Below, piece after piece: positions 12,297 through 20,601 of a stretch of 64,000 nucleotides of DNA (its first letter is position 1; every line of letters starts with the position of its first letter). Origin of the DNA: CAVTSA01 sp963737225 (lineage in GTDB: Bacteria > Chloroflexota > Dormibacteria > Dormibacterales > Dormibacteraceae); assembly GCA_963737225.1 (NCBI GenBank), contig CAVTSA010000013.1:620001-684000 (forward strand). Reading direction: 5' to 3'. The notes under the pieces were generated by a model, which made no database searches, was not told the DNA's origin, and worked only from the letters and a program-made list of their open reading frames with translations. Both the position numbers and the translations under genes were made by a program.

Positions 12297-14114
12297 TCAG
12301 GGCCGGCGGAGGGCGGCGACGACGCGCTTGGCCTGCGGGCTCGCCTCCAGCTGCTCCAGCGTGAGGGGGAGCGCGTGCGACCAGTTCTCGGGCGTCGTGG
12401 TGCCGGGATGGTTGGGCTGTTCGGGGTCCAGGGTGAGGTCCTCCAGCGTCGCGGAAGCGACACGGCAGGGCGAGGCGGCGAGCGCGCGGGCCGCGGCGAC
12501 CACCACCTCCTCCGGACCCGCGCCGGCCTGGAGTCCGGTCGCTTGCTGGACGTTCGCGTACGCCTCCGGGGCCAGCTCAGGGCGCGTCCAGAGCCCGGTC
12601 AGCGTCGGCAGGTCGTGCGTGGTGACCGCGCAGAAGGCGTCCTTCGGGTAGGAGGCCGGGGGCTCTTGCTCGAAGTAGAGCAGGCGGTAGCTGAGCACGT
12701 GGTGGCGCCGCAGCGTGGTCCGGACCTCGGGTGCGACCGTCCCCAGGTCCTCCCCGATCACGACGCCGCCCGCCCGCCGGCTCTCCAGGGCCACGATGCC
12801 GAGCAGGTCGCGAGCGGGGTAGCGCACATAGGCTCCCTGGCTTCCGTCCGCGCCCGGCGGGATCCAGTAGAGACGGAAGAGCCCCATCACGTGGTCGAGC
12901 CGGATCCCGAACGAGTGTCGCAGGCCGGCCCGGACCAGCCGCACGAAGGGCTCGTACGCGGCCCCGCGCAGGCGCCAGGGGTCGAAGGGCGGCACGGCCC
13001 AGTTCTGCCCCTGCTCGGCGAAGGGATCCGGCGGAGCCCCCACGCTGGTCCCCAAGGCGAGCACGTCCTGCCACACCCAGGCGTCGGCGCCGTCGGGGTC
13101 GGAACCCACCGCCAGGTCCGCGATCGGGGGCAGCATCTCCGAGGCCTCCCGCAGCTGCCGCTCCAGGAGCCACTGCAGCCAGGCCTGATAGCTGACCTCG
13201 GCGGCGTTGCGCTCGGCGAAGCGGCCGACGCCTGCGGCCCGCGGGTGGCGGAGGTCGGCCGGCCACCCCGACCAGCGCCGGCCCCGCTCCTGGACCAGCG
13301 CGCAGAACGTCGCGAACGCCTCCAGGGGCTGCCCTTCCCGCTCCCGCCAGACGTCGAACGCGGGATCACCCCGCCAGGCCCGGAAGAGCGCACGGAGCGC
13401 CCGGTCCTTGAGCAGGAAGATCCGGTCCCGGTCGAGACGGTGGTCGCCGTTGAGCGCTCGGCCCGCGCGGGCGAGACCCTCCAGCTCCTCACCCAGCCCG
13501 GCGGCGCCCGGGACCCGTTCCACCGCCAGGTACAGCGGGTTCCGGAAGACGCGGCTGGAGGGGAAGTAGGGGCTTGGCTCCTGCGGGGTCCCGGGCAGGG
13601 CCGCGTGAAGCGGGTTCAGAAGGATCGTCTCGCCGCCCTGCTCCTTGACCCAGGCGGCCAGACCGCGCAGATCCTGCAGATCACCGATTCCCCACGAACG
13701 CCGGCTGCGGGTCGCGTACAGCTGTGCCGCCAGCGCCCAGCCCCGCAGCGCGGCGGGCAGATGGCAGGTCGCGGGGGTCACGATCAGGCGGCGCGGGCTC
13801 CCGTCCGCCAGCCGCCGGAGTGTGTGATAGCCAGGCGGCAGATCCCGGGGCAGAGCCGCCTCACAGATGACCTCTCCGCCCTCCTCCAGCTCCACCTGGT
13901 GAGGCCCGGGCGTCAGGCGTCGCGCCTGCCCGGCGGTCACCACCAGCACCGGATGCTCCGGGGGCCCCTCGGAGCCGGCGCCCATCGCCTCCAGGATCGC
14001 TCGCTCGGTCGCTGGCGAGGTGGGTACCCAACGTCCGCCGATCGCCTCGTACCCGGGCTCGACACCCCAGGCCGCCGCCGTTCGTCGCGACCCCGCTCGG
14101 GGGGCCTGGTTCAC
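12297..14114 (-). CDS. malQ: 4-alpha-glucanotransferase (amylomaltase)
   Basis: A 605-residue GH77 enzyme that transfers alpha-1,4-glucan segments between maltooligosaccharides or glycogen-derived chains. The catalytic residues are visible as the nucleophile Asp in IRLDHVMGLFRLYWIP, the acid/base Glu in VIGEDLGTV and the stabilising Asp in TTHDLPTL. The N-terminal ~130 residues form a beta-rich extension seen in some bacterial MalQ proteins. The GTG start lies 7 bp after the stop of the small membrane protein gene, so both are probably cotranscribed. No other glycogen gene is nearby. Confidence 0.93.
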   Translation of the reverse strand: MNQAPRAGSRRTAAAWGVEPGYEAIGGRWVPTSPATERAILEAMGAGSEGPPEHPVLVVTAGQARRLTPGPHQVELEEGGEVICEAALPRDLPPGYHTLRRLADGSPRRLIVTPATCHLPAALRGWALAAQLYATRSRRSWGIGDLQDLRGLAAWVKEQGGETILLNPLHAALPGTPQEPSPYFPSSRVFRNPLYLAVERVPGAAGLGEELEGLARAGRALNGDHRLDRDRIFLLKDRALRALFRAWRGDPAFDVWREREGQPLEAFATFCALVQERGRRWSGWPADLRHPRAAGVGRFAERNAAEVSYQAWLQWLLERQLREASEMLPPIADLAVGSDPDGADAWVWQDVLALGTSVGAPPDPFAEQGQNWAVPPFDPWRLRGAAYEPFVRLVRAGLRHSFGIRLDHVMGLFRLYWIPPGADGSQGAYVRYPARDLLGIVALESRRAGGVVIGEDLGTVAPEVRTTLRRHHVLSYRLLYFEQEPPASYPKDAFCAVTTHDLPTLTGLWTRPELAPEAYANVQQATGLQAGAGPEEVVVAAARALAASPCRVASATLEDLTLDPEQPNHPGTTTPENWSHALPLTLEQLEASPQAKRVVAALRRP

Positions 14115-14121
14115 GCGGCGA

Positions 14122-14469
14122 TCACCGATCTCGGGGCTCGCGGTCGAGCCAGGCCTCCATCTCCGGGTCGGGAGCGCGCGGCTGCTCCTCGATCGGGATC
14201 GACTCCACCGGTACCCGCTCCGCCGCGGCCCGGGCCTCCCGCGCGCGGCGAAGGCGCGACTGGTGTTCGGCGTGCGTCGCCCAGACGGCGATCGCCGCGA
14301 AGGGAAGCCCCTCGATGAGTCCGTACGGGACCGCCCGAAACAGCGGCTGGTCGAACGGGATCCAGTTGAGCAGAAAGAAGAAGACGCAGAGCACGGTGGC
14401 CGACACCCAGACCTGGGTGCGGGTCGAGCGCTCCTCCCACCAGCGCAGCGGGCGACGCCACACCGTCAT
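14122..14469 (-). CDS. Small two-helix membrane protein of unknown function
   Basis: A 115-residue protein I do not recognise. Two hydrophobic segments are visible (about residues 19-36, VWVSATVLCVFFFLL, and 46-64, VPYGLIEGLPFAAIAVW), followed by a charged Arg/Glu-rich tail of about 50 residues that is probably cytoplasmic. It lies 112 bp downstream of hppA and 7 bp upstream of malQ. TATCCT lies 9 nt upstream of the ATG and could serve as a -10. Codon use fits its neighbours, so it is likely a real gene. Confidence 0.6.
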   Translation of the reverse strand: MTVWRRPLRWWEERSTRTQVWVSATVLCVFFFLLNWIPFDQPLFRAVPYGLIEGLPFAAIAVWATHAEHQSRLRRAREARAAAERVPVESIPIEEQPRAPDPEMEAWLDREPRDR

Positions 14470-14519
14470 GACGGCTCGAGGATACGGCTCCCGTTCAGAG
14501 CCACCGCCAACACGGGCGG

Positions 14520-14573
14520 TTGGTGCACCAACACCCCACTTCGAAGGCCCGAAGAGGGCGATTGGTGCACCAA
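14520..14573. repeat. 54-bp paired-palindrome element (TTGGTGCACCAA type)
   Basis: Two perfect TTGGTGCACCAA palindromes lie at 14520-14531 and 14562-14573, start-to-start 42 bp, exactly as at 387-440. The right unit matches 25 of 26 bases of the 380-405 unit; the left unit is more diverged. The element ends 9 bp from the hppA stop. Confidence 0.85.
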
Positions 14574-14581
14574 CGGCCCTT

Positions 14582-16609
14582 CTAGTGCAGGAGCGAGTGG
14601 AACGCGATGAGGGGTGCGATCAGGATCGAGATGATGTTGATCACCTTGATCATGGGGTTGATCGCCGGCCCCGCGGTGTCCTTGTAGGGATCTCCCACCG
14701 TGTCACCGGTGACCGCCGCCTTGTGCGCCGGGGAGCCCTTGCCGCCGAGGTTGCCTTCCTCGATGAACTTCTTGGCGTTGTCCCAGGCGGCGCCGCCGCT
14801 GGTCATGTAGAGAGCCAGGAAGAGCCCGGTCACGATCGCCCCCAGCAGCATGCCGCCGAGCGCCGTCGGACCCAGGATGAAGCCGACCAGGACCGGCGCC
14901 ACGACCGGGATCAGGCCGGGCAGGATCATCTCCCGCTGAGCAGCGGCGGTGACGATGCGAACCGCCGGCCCGTAGAGCGGCTTGGCGGTGCCATCCATGA
15001 TCCCGGGGATCTCGCGGAACTGCCGCCGCACCTCCTGGACCACGAGGCTGCCGGTTCGCCCGACCGCCAGAATCGCCAGCGAGGCGAAGAGGAACGGCAG
15101 GATGCCGCCGAGGAACAGGCCCACGATGACCTGCGGGGCGGAGAGCTCGAACGTCAGGTGCAGGCCGTGCTTGACCAGCTCCTGCGTGTAGGACGCGAAG
15201 AGGACCAGGGCCGCGAGGCCGGCGGAGCCGATCGCGTAGCCCTTGGTGGTCGCCTTGGTGGTGTTCCCGACCGCGTCCAGGGCGTCGGTGACCTCGCGCA
15301 CGTCCGGGGGCAGGTCGGCCATCTCGGCGATCCCGCCCGCGTTGTCGGTGATCGGCCCGAACGCGTCGATCGCGACCACGATGCCGGTCATCGACAGCAG
15401 CGAGACGGCCGCGATCGCGATCCCGTACAGACCCCCCAGGTCGTAGCTGACCAGGATGCCGACCGCGATGCAGAGGACGGGAAGGCCGGTTGCGAGCATC
15501 CCCACCGCGGAGCCGGCGATGATGTTGGTCGCGTCGCCGGTGACGGACTGCCGCGCGATCAGGTGCACGGGCCAGTACCGCGTCTCGGTGAAGAACTCGG
15601 TGATGATGACGATGAGGATCGTGATCACGATCCCGACCACGCCCGCCCAGAACAGGTTCGAGGGGTTGCTGATCGCGCTGCCCGCCTTCAGGTAGCCCTG
15701 GCTGACGAAGATGTGCGTCACGATGTAGAACCCGATCAGCGCGATCACGGCGGCAACGATCAGGCCGACATAGAGCCCGCCCATGATCCATCTCGGGAAG
15801 TAGAGCCGGACGGCGGCAGCCCCCGCGATCGAGCCCACGATCGAGATCGCCCCCAGCAGCAGCGGGTACACGACCCAGCCCACCTCGTGGAAGAGCAGGG
15901 ACCCCAGCAGCATCGCCGCCACCATGGTCACCGCGTAGGTCTCGAAGAGGTCGGCCGCCATGCCGGCACAGTCGCCCACGTTGTCCCCGACGTTGTCCGC
16001 GATCACCGCCGGGTTGCGCGGGTCGTCCTCCGGGATGCCGACCTCCACCTTGCCGACCAGGTCGGCGCCGACGTCGGCCGCCTTGGTATAGATGCCACCG
16101 CCGAGGCGGGCGAACACGGACACCAGGGAAGCCCCGAACCCGAGACCGACGAGCGCGTCCAGGTTGTGCGTGAAGAAGTAGGAGATCGAAACCCCGAGCA
16201 GGCCGAGACCCACGACCATGAACCCGGTCACCGCCCCGCCCCGGAACGCCGTCGCCATCGCCCGGCTGAGGCCGGAGCGCGCCGCCTCGGCGGTGCGCAT
16301 GTTGGCGCGGACCGACACGTTCATGCCCACGTACCCCGCGGCGGCCGAGCAGGCGGCGCCGACGACGTAGAGGACGGCGGTCGTCCAGTTGAGCAGGAGG
16401 CCCAGGACGATCGCGATGATGATGCCGATGATCGCGATCACCAGGTACTGCCGGTTCAGGTAGGCCGCCGCCCCTTCCCGGATGGCGGCCCCGATCTCCT
16501 GCATGCGCTCGTTGCCGGGCGGCAACCGGAGGACGATCGCCGTCAGCACGGCCGCGAAGAGGACGGCAAGGACTCCGCCGGCGATCGCCAGCAGCACGCT
16601 CGACTGCAT
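14582..16609 (-). CDS. hppA: K+-independent membrane-bound H+-translocating pyrophosphatase
   Basis: A 675-residue, ~16-helix integral membrane pump that couples pyrophosphate hydrolysis to proton export. The PPi-binding signature GGGIYTKAADVGADLVGKVE, the acidic run GIPEDDPRNPAVIADNVGDN and the late motif GDTVGDPYKDTAGPA are intact. The family determinant of potassium dependence reads GNTTKATTKG. Lys and Thr at these positions mark the K+-independent H+-pumping subclass (Ala/Gly mark K+-dependent forms). An AAAGGAAA Shine-Dalgarno precedes the ATG. It is divergent from the soluble pyrophosphatase gene ppa. Confidence 0.95.
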   Translation of the reverse strand: MQSSVLLAIAGGVLAVLFAAVLTAIVLRLPPGNERMQEIGAAIREGAAAYLNRQYLVIAIIGIIIAIVLGLLLNWTTAVLYVVGAACSAAAGYVGMNVSVRANMRTAEAARSGLSRAMATAFRGGAVTGFMVVGLGLLGVSISYFFTHNLDALVGLGFGASLVSVFARLGGGIYTKAADVGADLVGKVEVGIPEDDPRNPAVIADNVGDNVGDCAGMAADLFETYAVTMVAAMLLGSLLFHEVGWVVYPLLLGAISIVGSIAGAAAVRLYFPRWIMGGLYVGLIVAAVIALIGFYIVTHIFVSQGYLKAGSAISNPSNLFWAGVVGIVITILIVIITEFFTETRYWPVHLIARQSVTGDATNIIAGSAVGMLATGLPVLCIAVGILVSYDLGGLYGIAIAAVSLLSMTGIVVAIDAFGPITDNAGGIAEMADLPPDVREVTDALDAVGNTTKATTKGYAIGSAGLAALVLFASYTQELVKHGLHLTFELSAPQVIVGLFLGGILPFLFASLAILAVGRTGSLVVQEVRRQFREIPGIMDGTAKPLYGPAVRIVTAAAQREMILPGLIPVVAPVLVGFILGPTALGGMLLGAIVTGLFLALYMTSGGAAWDNAKKFIEEGNLGGKGSPAHKAAVTGDTVGDPYKDTAGPAINPMIKVINIISILIAPLIAFHSLLH

Positions 16610-16877
16610 CTAGTTTCCTTTCCCTCGGTACACGTTTCTCTGGGCTGCGGCGAACACCACACGCGGCTACTCACTCACGGGGGAGGCGTTCGGAGAGCGG
16701 GCGGAACCGCACGGATCTCTCGATCGCACACCCGGTCTCGTCGCCCTCAGGACGGCAGGCCGGAGCCGCGGACGGCAGCGTTTGCCGATCGATAGCTTAT
16801 ACGACCGCCGTAGGAGCACGGCCGAAAAGGCCCGCCGGGTTTCCAGCCGCACTCCGAGAGGACTACGATCCACCGCG
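16610..16877. promoter_or_regulatory. Divergent intergenic region hppA / ppa
   Basis: 268 bp without a gene between the two divergent pyrophosphatases. TACGAT (16864-16869) lies 8 nt before the GTG chosen for ppa. A TATAAG/TAAGCT stretch on the minus strand (about 16794-16802) could be a -10 for hppA, leaving a leader of more than 150 nt with a Shine-Dalgarno. No convincing -35 or riboswitch fold is visible by eye. Confidence 0.4.
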
Positions 16878-17384
16878 GTGAGCACGCCTATGTCGCGCTC
16901 GAACCTCGAGGTGACGGCCATCATCGAGGTGCCGACCGGCAGCCGGAACAAGTACGAGTTCGACCATGATTCGGGGGCGATCTGGCTCGACCGCCGGCTT
17001 TTCACCTCGATGCAGTACCCGGCCGACTACGGCTTCATCGAGGGCACGCTGGCGGGGGACGGTGACCCGCTGGACGTCTTCGTCGTGGTCGCCGACCCCA
17101 CGTTCCCTGGCTGTCACATCCGCGTGCGCCCGCTCGGAGTGCTGCACATGCACGACGAGAAGGGGCCTGACGAAAAGATCCTGGCCCTCCCCGTCTGGGA
17201 CACCAGCCACCCCTGGTCGGACATCAGGGACGTACCGACCGAGCTGCTTGACGAGATCGAGCACTTCTTCCAGCGCTATAAGGATCTGGAGCCCGGAAAG
17301 TACTCAGAGGCCGGCGGGTGGGACGGCGTGGAGGCAGCCGAGCAGGAGATTCAGCGCTCGCGCGCTCGCCGTTCCGAGGCCTGA
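16878..17384 (+). CDS. ppa: Soluble inorganic pyrophosphatase (family I)
   Basis: A ~168-residue cytoplasmic enzyme that hydrolyses pyrophosphate released by biosynthesis. It contains the family I signature DGDPLDVFV and the conserved RNKYEFD, DYGFIEGT and KDLEPGK segments. Two in-frame starts are possible: GTG at 16878, 8 nt after TACGAT (leaderless pattern, chosen), or ATG at 16890 preceded by GGTGAG. It faces hppA across a shared intergenic region. Confidence 0.94.
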   Translation: MSTPMSRSNLEVTAIIEVPTGSRNKYEFDHDSGAIWLDRRLFTSMQYPADYGFIEGTLAGDGDPLDVFVVVADPTFPGCHIRVRPLGVLHMHDEKGPDEKILALPVWDTSHPWSDIRDVPTELLDEIEHFFQRYKDLEPGKYSEAGGWDGVEAAEQEIQRSRARRSEA

Positions 17385-17395
17385 CCGGGCGGGCC

Positions 17396-18256
17396 CTACG
17401 CGGCCGCCAGCGTCCGCAGGTCCTCGGCGACCCGCGCCAGCAGACGGTCGGCGCCCTCCTCCTCCATCTTTTCCCGGTCGTAGCACAGCGTCAGGAGCAG
17501 GCGCCCCTGAGCAGCCTGTCCGGGACACAGGATCGCCGGCTGCCCGGGATTGACAAGCGGGAAGGCGACCAGCGTGCCCGTCGAGCCGACGTTGGTGACC
17601 GTGATCTCGCCGCCCGCGACTTCGGCGGGAGAGAGCGTCCCGGTGCGCGCCCGGCCGGCCAGCCCTCGGAGACGCCGGGCGATGTCGGGCAGAGACGCTT
17701 GCGCCGCCTGGTGCAGCACCGGGACGACGAGGCCGCCCTCGACCTCGACGGCGATCCCGACGCTTCGATACCCGCCCGCCTGCGCGAGCGCCTTGACGAA
17801 ACACGCGTTCCAGCCGGCCGACGGGTGCAGGCCGTCGACGTCGACCTCGAGCGAGACCGCGCCCTGATCGACGGTCGCCCGGGCCTGCTGCATGCGTTCG
17901 GCGATCCGCCGTCGCATGGGCGCGAGCGAGGACGTGTGCTCAGGCGACCTGTCCGGCCCTTCGCTCGAGGGCGGCCCCGCGTCCTCCTCCCGCGAGGCGG
18001 TGGGGGACGATCCGCCACCGCCGGGGCCGTCGATGCGGGCCAGCAGCGCGTCGACCGGCACCGTCTCGCCCTCTTGAGCGACGATCTCGACCAGGGTCCC
18101 GCTCGCGGGTGACTCCAACTCCGTGTTGACCTTGTCGGTCTCCACCTCGACCAGCGGTTCCCCCTCCTGGACCACCTCCCCGGTTCGCTTCAGCCAGTGC
18201 GTGACGGTGCCTTCGACCACCGTGTCGGCCAGTCTTGGCAGGCGGACGTCAGGCAT
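17396..18256 (-). CDS. Lipoyl-bearing E2-like subunit lacking the catalytic histidine
   Basis: A 286-residue dihydrolipoamide acyltransferase-like protein. Residues 1-76 form a lipoyl domain with the lipoylation site Lys42 in ETDKVNTELESP. A short linker follows (77-108), without a clear E1/E3-binding domain, then a shortened acyltransferase core. The core keeps MRRRIAERM, GLVVPVLHQA and the ITVTNVGSTG segment that supplies the active-site hydroxyl. The usual DHRxxDG site reads CYDREKMEEEG, so the catalytic His is absent (Arg261 in its place). The LNAS strand is also missing. Its start overlaps the E1-beta/E2 fusion by 8 nt. It probably works with that protein, which holds the missing motifs. 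Confidence 0.8.
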   Translation of the reverse strand: MPDVRLPRLADTVVEGTVTHWLKRTGEVVQEGEPLVEVETDKVNTELESPASGTLVEIVAQEGETVPVDALLARIDGPGGGGSSPTASREEDAGPPSSEGPDRSPEHTSSLAPMRRRIAERMQQARATVDQGAVSLEVDVDGLHPSAGWNACFVKALAQAGGYRSVGIAVEVEGGLVVPVLHQAAQASLPDIARRLRGLAGRARTGTLSPAEVAGGEITVTNVGSTGTLVAFPLVNPGQPAILCPGQAAQGRLLLTLCYDREKMEEEGADRLLARVAEDLRTLAAA

Positions 18257-19718
18257 CGTCTTCCAGGGCCTCCTTCAGGTCGGCGAGAAAACGGCCGGCC
18301 TCGCTGCCGTCGACCGCCCGGTGGTCGACGGACAGGGCCAGGTAGCGGCGGTCGCCCCGCAGCGCGCCCAGCCGGAGCGCGGCGGTCTGGCCGGGGCGGA
18401 CCGCGGGCAGCCCCAGGTGCGCGGACCCGGCGCCGTACGCGACCAGCGTGATGGTGCCGGTCCCGGCCGCCGGTGAGGAGGGGCCGAGGTCGAGGTCCAC
18501 GACCGGCGCCGGGTGCTCGATGATCCCGCCCCAGTCGAACGTCGCGTTACACGCGGGATGGCGGCGGCACGCGGCGGCGACGGCGGCCACCAGATCGCCG
18601 AGGTCGTGGCCGGCCATCCGGATCTCGATCACACTCGAGGCCTGCGGGATCGCGGCGTCGAACGCCGCCTGGTGTCTCCCCCGGCTGCCATGCGACGAGC
18701 CCAGGGCGCGCTCGATGGCGTCCTCGATCTCCCACGCCCCCGGGAGCAGGGCGTCCTCCATCGCGTCGGCGACCGGGATCCCACCCACGTCGGGGGCGGC
18801 GACGCGGATCGGCGGGCATCGCAGCTGGTCGAACGCGGCCTCCGCGACCAGCGCCGCGATCTCGGCACCCAGGCCCATGGTCCTCGTGTCCTCGTGCGCC
18901 ACGCAGAGGCGGCCGGTACGCCGCACGGAGGCCAGGATGGTCTCGCGGTCGAGCGGCTGCAGCGTCCGCAGGTCGAGAACCTCGGCCTCGACGCCGCGCA
19001 GCGCGAGCCCGTCGGCCGCCCGCAGCGCCTCATGCAGCATCCGGCCCCAGGCGCACACGGTGACCGCGTCCCCCTCGCGCGCGACGCGCGCGCGTCCCAA
19101 CTCGACCGCCGCGCCCCCCGCCGGCACCGGTCCCCGTATCGACCGGTAGGTCATCTTGTGCTCCAAAAAGAGGACCGGATCGGGGTCACGGATGGCCGCC
19201 AGCAGCAGGCCCTTGGCGTCGGCGGGAAAGCTGGGCGCGACCACCTTCAGCCCCGGCACGTGCGCGTAGAACGCCTCCACCGACTGCGAGTGGTAGGGGC
19301 CGCCGCGGAAGCCGCCGCCGTAGGCGGTGCGGACGACCAGGGGGCAGGTCCAATCGCCGGCCGTGCGGTAGCGGATCTTCGGGGCCTCACCGATCAGATG
19401 GTCGGCGGCGGCGTGGATGAAGTCCGCGAACTGGATCTCGGCCACCGGACGGAGGCCCCGCATGGCGAGCCCGACCGCAATGCCCACGATCGAAAGCTCG
19501 GCCATCGGCGCATCCAGCACCCGCTCCCGACCGAACCGCTCGAGCAGTCCCTCGGTGGCCCGGAAGACACCTCCCATGCGACCGATGTCCTCGCCCAGCA
19601 GGACCACCCGCGGGTCGCGCGCGAGCTCCTCCGAGAGCGCCTCGCGGATCGCCTCCAGCAGGGTCAGCTCCCGGTCCTCCTGCTCGGGCGGGCGCGCCTG
19701 GGGCTCCGTCGCGATCAC
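18249..19718 (-). CDS. 2-oxo acid dehydrogenase E1-beta fused to a partial E2 catalytic domain
   Basis: A 489-residue protein. Residues 1 to about 335 are a complete E1-beta (GEDIGRMGGVFRATEGL, PVAEIQFADF, YGGGFRGGPYHSQS, LEHKMTYRS), the thiamine-enzyme partner of pyruvate or branched-chain keto-acid dehydrogenases. Residues about 340-489 resemble an E2 acyltransferase core: IPQASSVIEIRMAGHDL, HPACNATFDWGG and an intact active site LSVDHRAVDG (His466, Asp470). This part lacks the GLVVPVI segment and has TLVAYG where TISNLG is expected. These gaps complement those of the neighbouring E2. No E1-alpha gene is adjacent. The GTG start is supported by TACAAT 7 nt upstream. Confidence 0.85.
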   Translation of the reverse strand: MIATEPQARPPEQEDRELTLLEAIREALSEELARDPRVVLLGEDIGRMGGVFRATEGLLERFGRERVLDAPMAELSIVGIAVGLAMRGLRPVAEIQFADFIHAAADHLIGEAPKIRYRTAGDWTCPLVVRTAYGGGFRGGPYHSQSVEAFYAHVPGLKVVAPSFPADAKGLLLAAIRDPDPVLFLEHKMTYRSIRGPVPAGGAAVELGRARVAREGDAVTVCAWGRMLHEALRAADGLALRGVEAEVLDLRTLQPLDRETILASVRRTGRLCVAHEDTRTMGLGAEIAALVAEAAFDQLRCPPIRVAAPDVGGIPVADAMEDALLPGAWEIEDAIERALGSSHGSRGRHQAAFDAAIPQASSVIEIRMAGHDLGDLVAAVAAACRRHPACNATFDWGGIIEHPAPVVDLDLGPSSPAAGTGTITLVAYGAGSAHLGLPAVRPGQTAALRLGALRGDRRYLALSVDHRAVDGSEAGRFLADLKEALEDDA

Positions 19719-19742
19719 CTCGCGAATTGTAGGTTGGGGGTG
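19719..19742. promoter_or_regulatory. Divergent leaderless promoters, E1-beta fusion / LLM oxidoreductase
   Basis: Only 24 bp separate the divergent start codons. On the minus strand TACAAT ends 7 nt before the GTG of the E1-beta fusion. On the plus strand TAGGTT (19730-19735) ends 7 nt before the ATG at 19743. The two -10 boxes overlap, so both messages would be leaderless and could not be initiated at the same time from this site. Confidence 0.55.
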
Positions 19743-20525
19743 ATGACTGCACTTGGCTTCGGACTTGCCGGCCCTGCTCCTGAAGCGACGGTCCTGGCCG
19801 CTGCCCAGGCGGCGGAGCAGGCGGGCTATCGCACCTTCTGGCTCAACCACCCGCCGACCTACGACGCGCTGCCCAAGCTCGGCCGTGTCGCGCGTGCCGT
19901 CCCGATCGCGGTCGCGACCGGGGTGATCCCGATCTCGGCGCGCACGCCCGGCTCCATCCTGGAGGGGATGGGGGAGGCGGGGCTGCCCGCCGACCGGTTC
20001 CGGCTCGGGATCGGCAGCGGATTTGGACCGGAACCCCTGGGACGGGTGCGGGAGGCGATCCCGGAGCTGCGAGCCGGGACCTCCGCCGAGGTGGTCCTGG
20101 CCGCGCTTCGCCCCCGCATGTGCGCCCTGGTGGGCCAGCTGGCGGACGCGGTCCTGCTGTCCCAGCTCACCCCCGAAGGAGGGCGGGAGCGCATCCGGCA
20201 GGTGCACGAGGCGGCGGACCAGGCGGGACGCCCGCGTCCCCGCATCTACGTCTACGTTCGCACCGCGCTCGGTGCGCCGGGGATCGCGGCCCTCGAGCAA
20301 GAGGCGGAGGGCTACACGAAGATCCCCGTCTACGCAGCGTCCTACCGGGCGCTGGGCACCGGGCCGCTCGACGCCGCCGTCCGCGCCACCACCCCGGAGC
20401 AGGTGCGGGCGGGCCTCGCCGGCTGGGCGGGGCTCGCCGACGAGGTGGTGATCCGCGCCATCACCGCGGACGACGCGCCCGACGACGTGCTGGCGATCCT
20501 GGAGGCGGCGCGCGGTACGTTTTGA
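19743..20525 (+). CDS. LLM class flavin-dependent oxidoreductase
   Basis: A 260-residue luciferase-like TIM-barrel protein that would use FMN or F420. Visible are FGLAGPAPEATVLAAAQAAE, the AxxTGVIPISARTP strand-loop, FRLGIGSGFGPEPLG and the VYVYVRTALG strand. It is shorter than typical 300-350-residue LLM enzymes and lacks part of the insertion region, so it may be a minimal member. Substrate and cofactor cannot be decided from the sequence. The ATG is supported by TAGGTT 7 nt upstream. It lies 76 bp upstream of the CocE-type hydrolase gene in the same direction. Confidence 0.75.
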   Translation: MTALGFGLAGPAPEATVLAAAQAAEQAGYRTFWLNHPPTYDALPKLGRVARAVPIAVATGVIPISARTPGSILEGMGEAGLPADRFRLGIGSGFGPEPLGRVREAIPELRAGTSAEVVLAALRPRMCALVGQLADAVLLSQLTPEGGRERIRQVHEAADQAGRPRPRIYVYVRTALGAPGIAALEQEAEGYTKIPVYAASYRALGTGPLDAAVRATTPEQVRAGLAGWAGLADEVVIRAITADDAPDDVLAILEAARGTF

Positions 20526-20601
20526 GGCGCGTAATCGAGCGCCCCGCGGTGAAGGCCGCGGGCGGTGACGGAAGAAGCGTGAGCTGACTGGAGGTATCCC
20601 G

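Noticed and set aside
14315..16795. Very long open frame antisense to hppA
   Set aside because: Its product is Asp/Arg/His-rich with no domain pattern, as expected from the complement of a GC-rich membrane protein gene; hppA on the other strand is clear.
16610..16877. Riboswitch or leader RNA before hppA
   Set aside because: The leader could be over 150 nt, but no known conserved motif or convincing stem arrangement is visible by eye.
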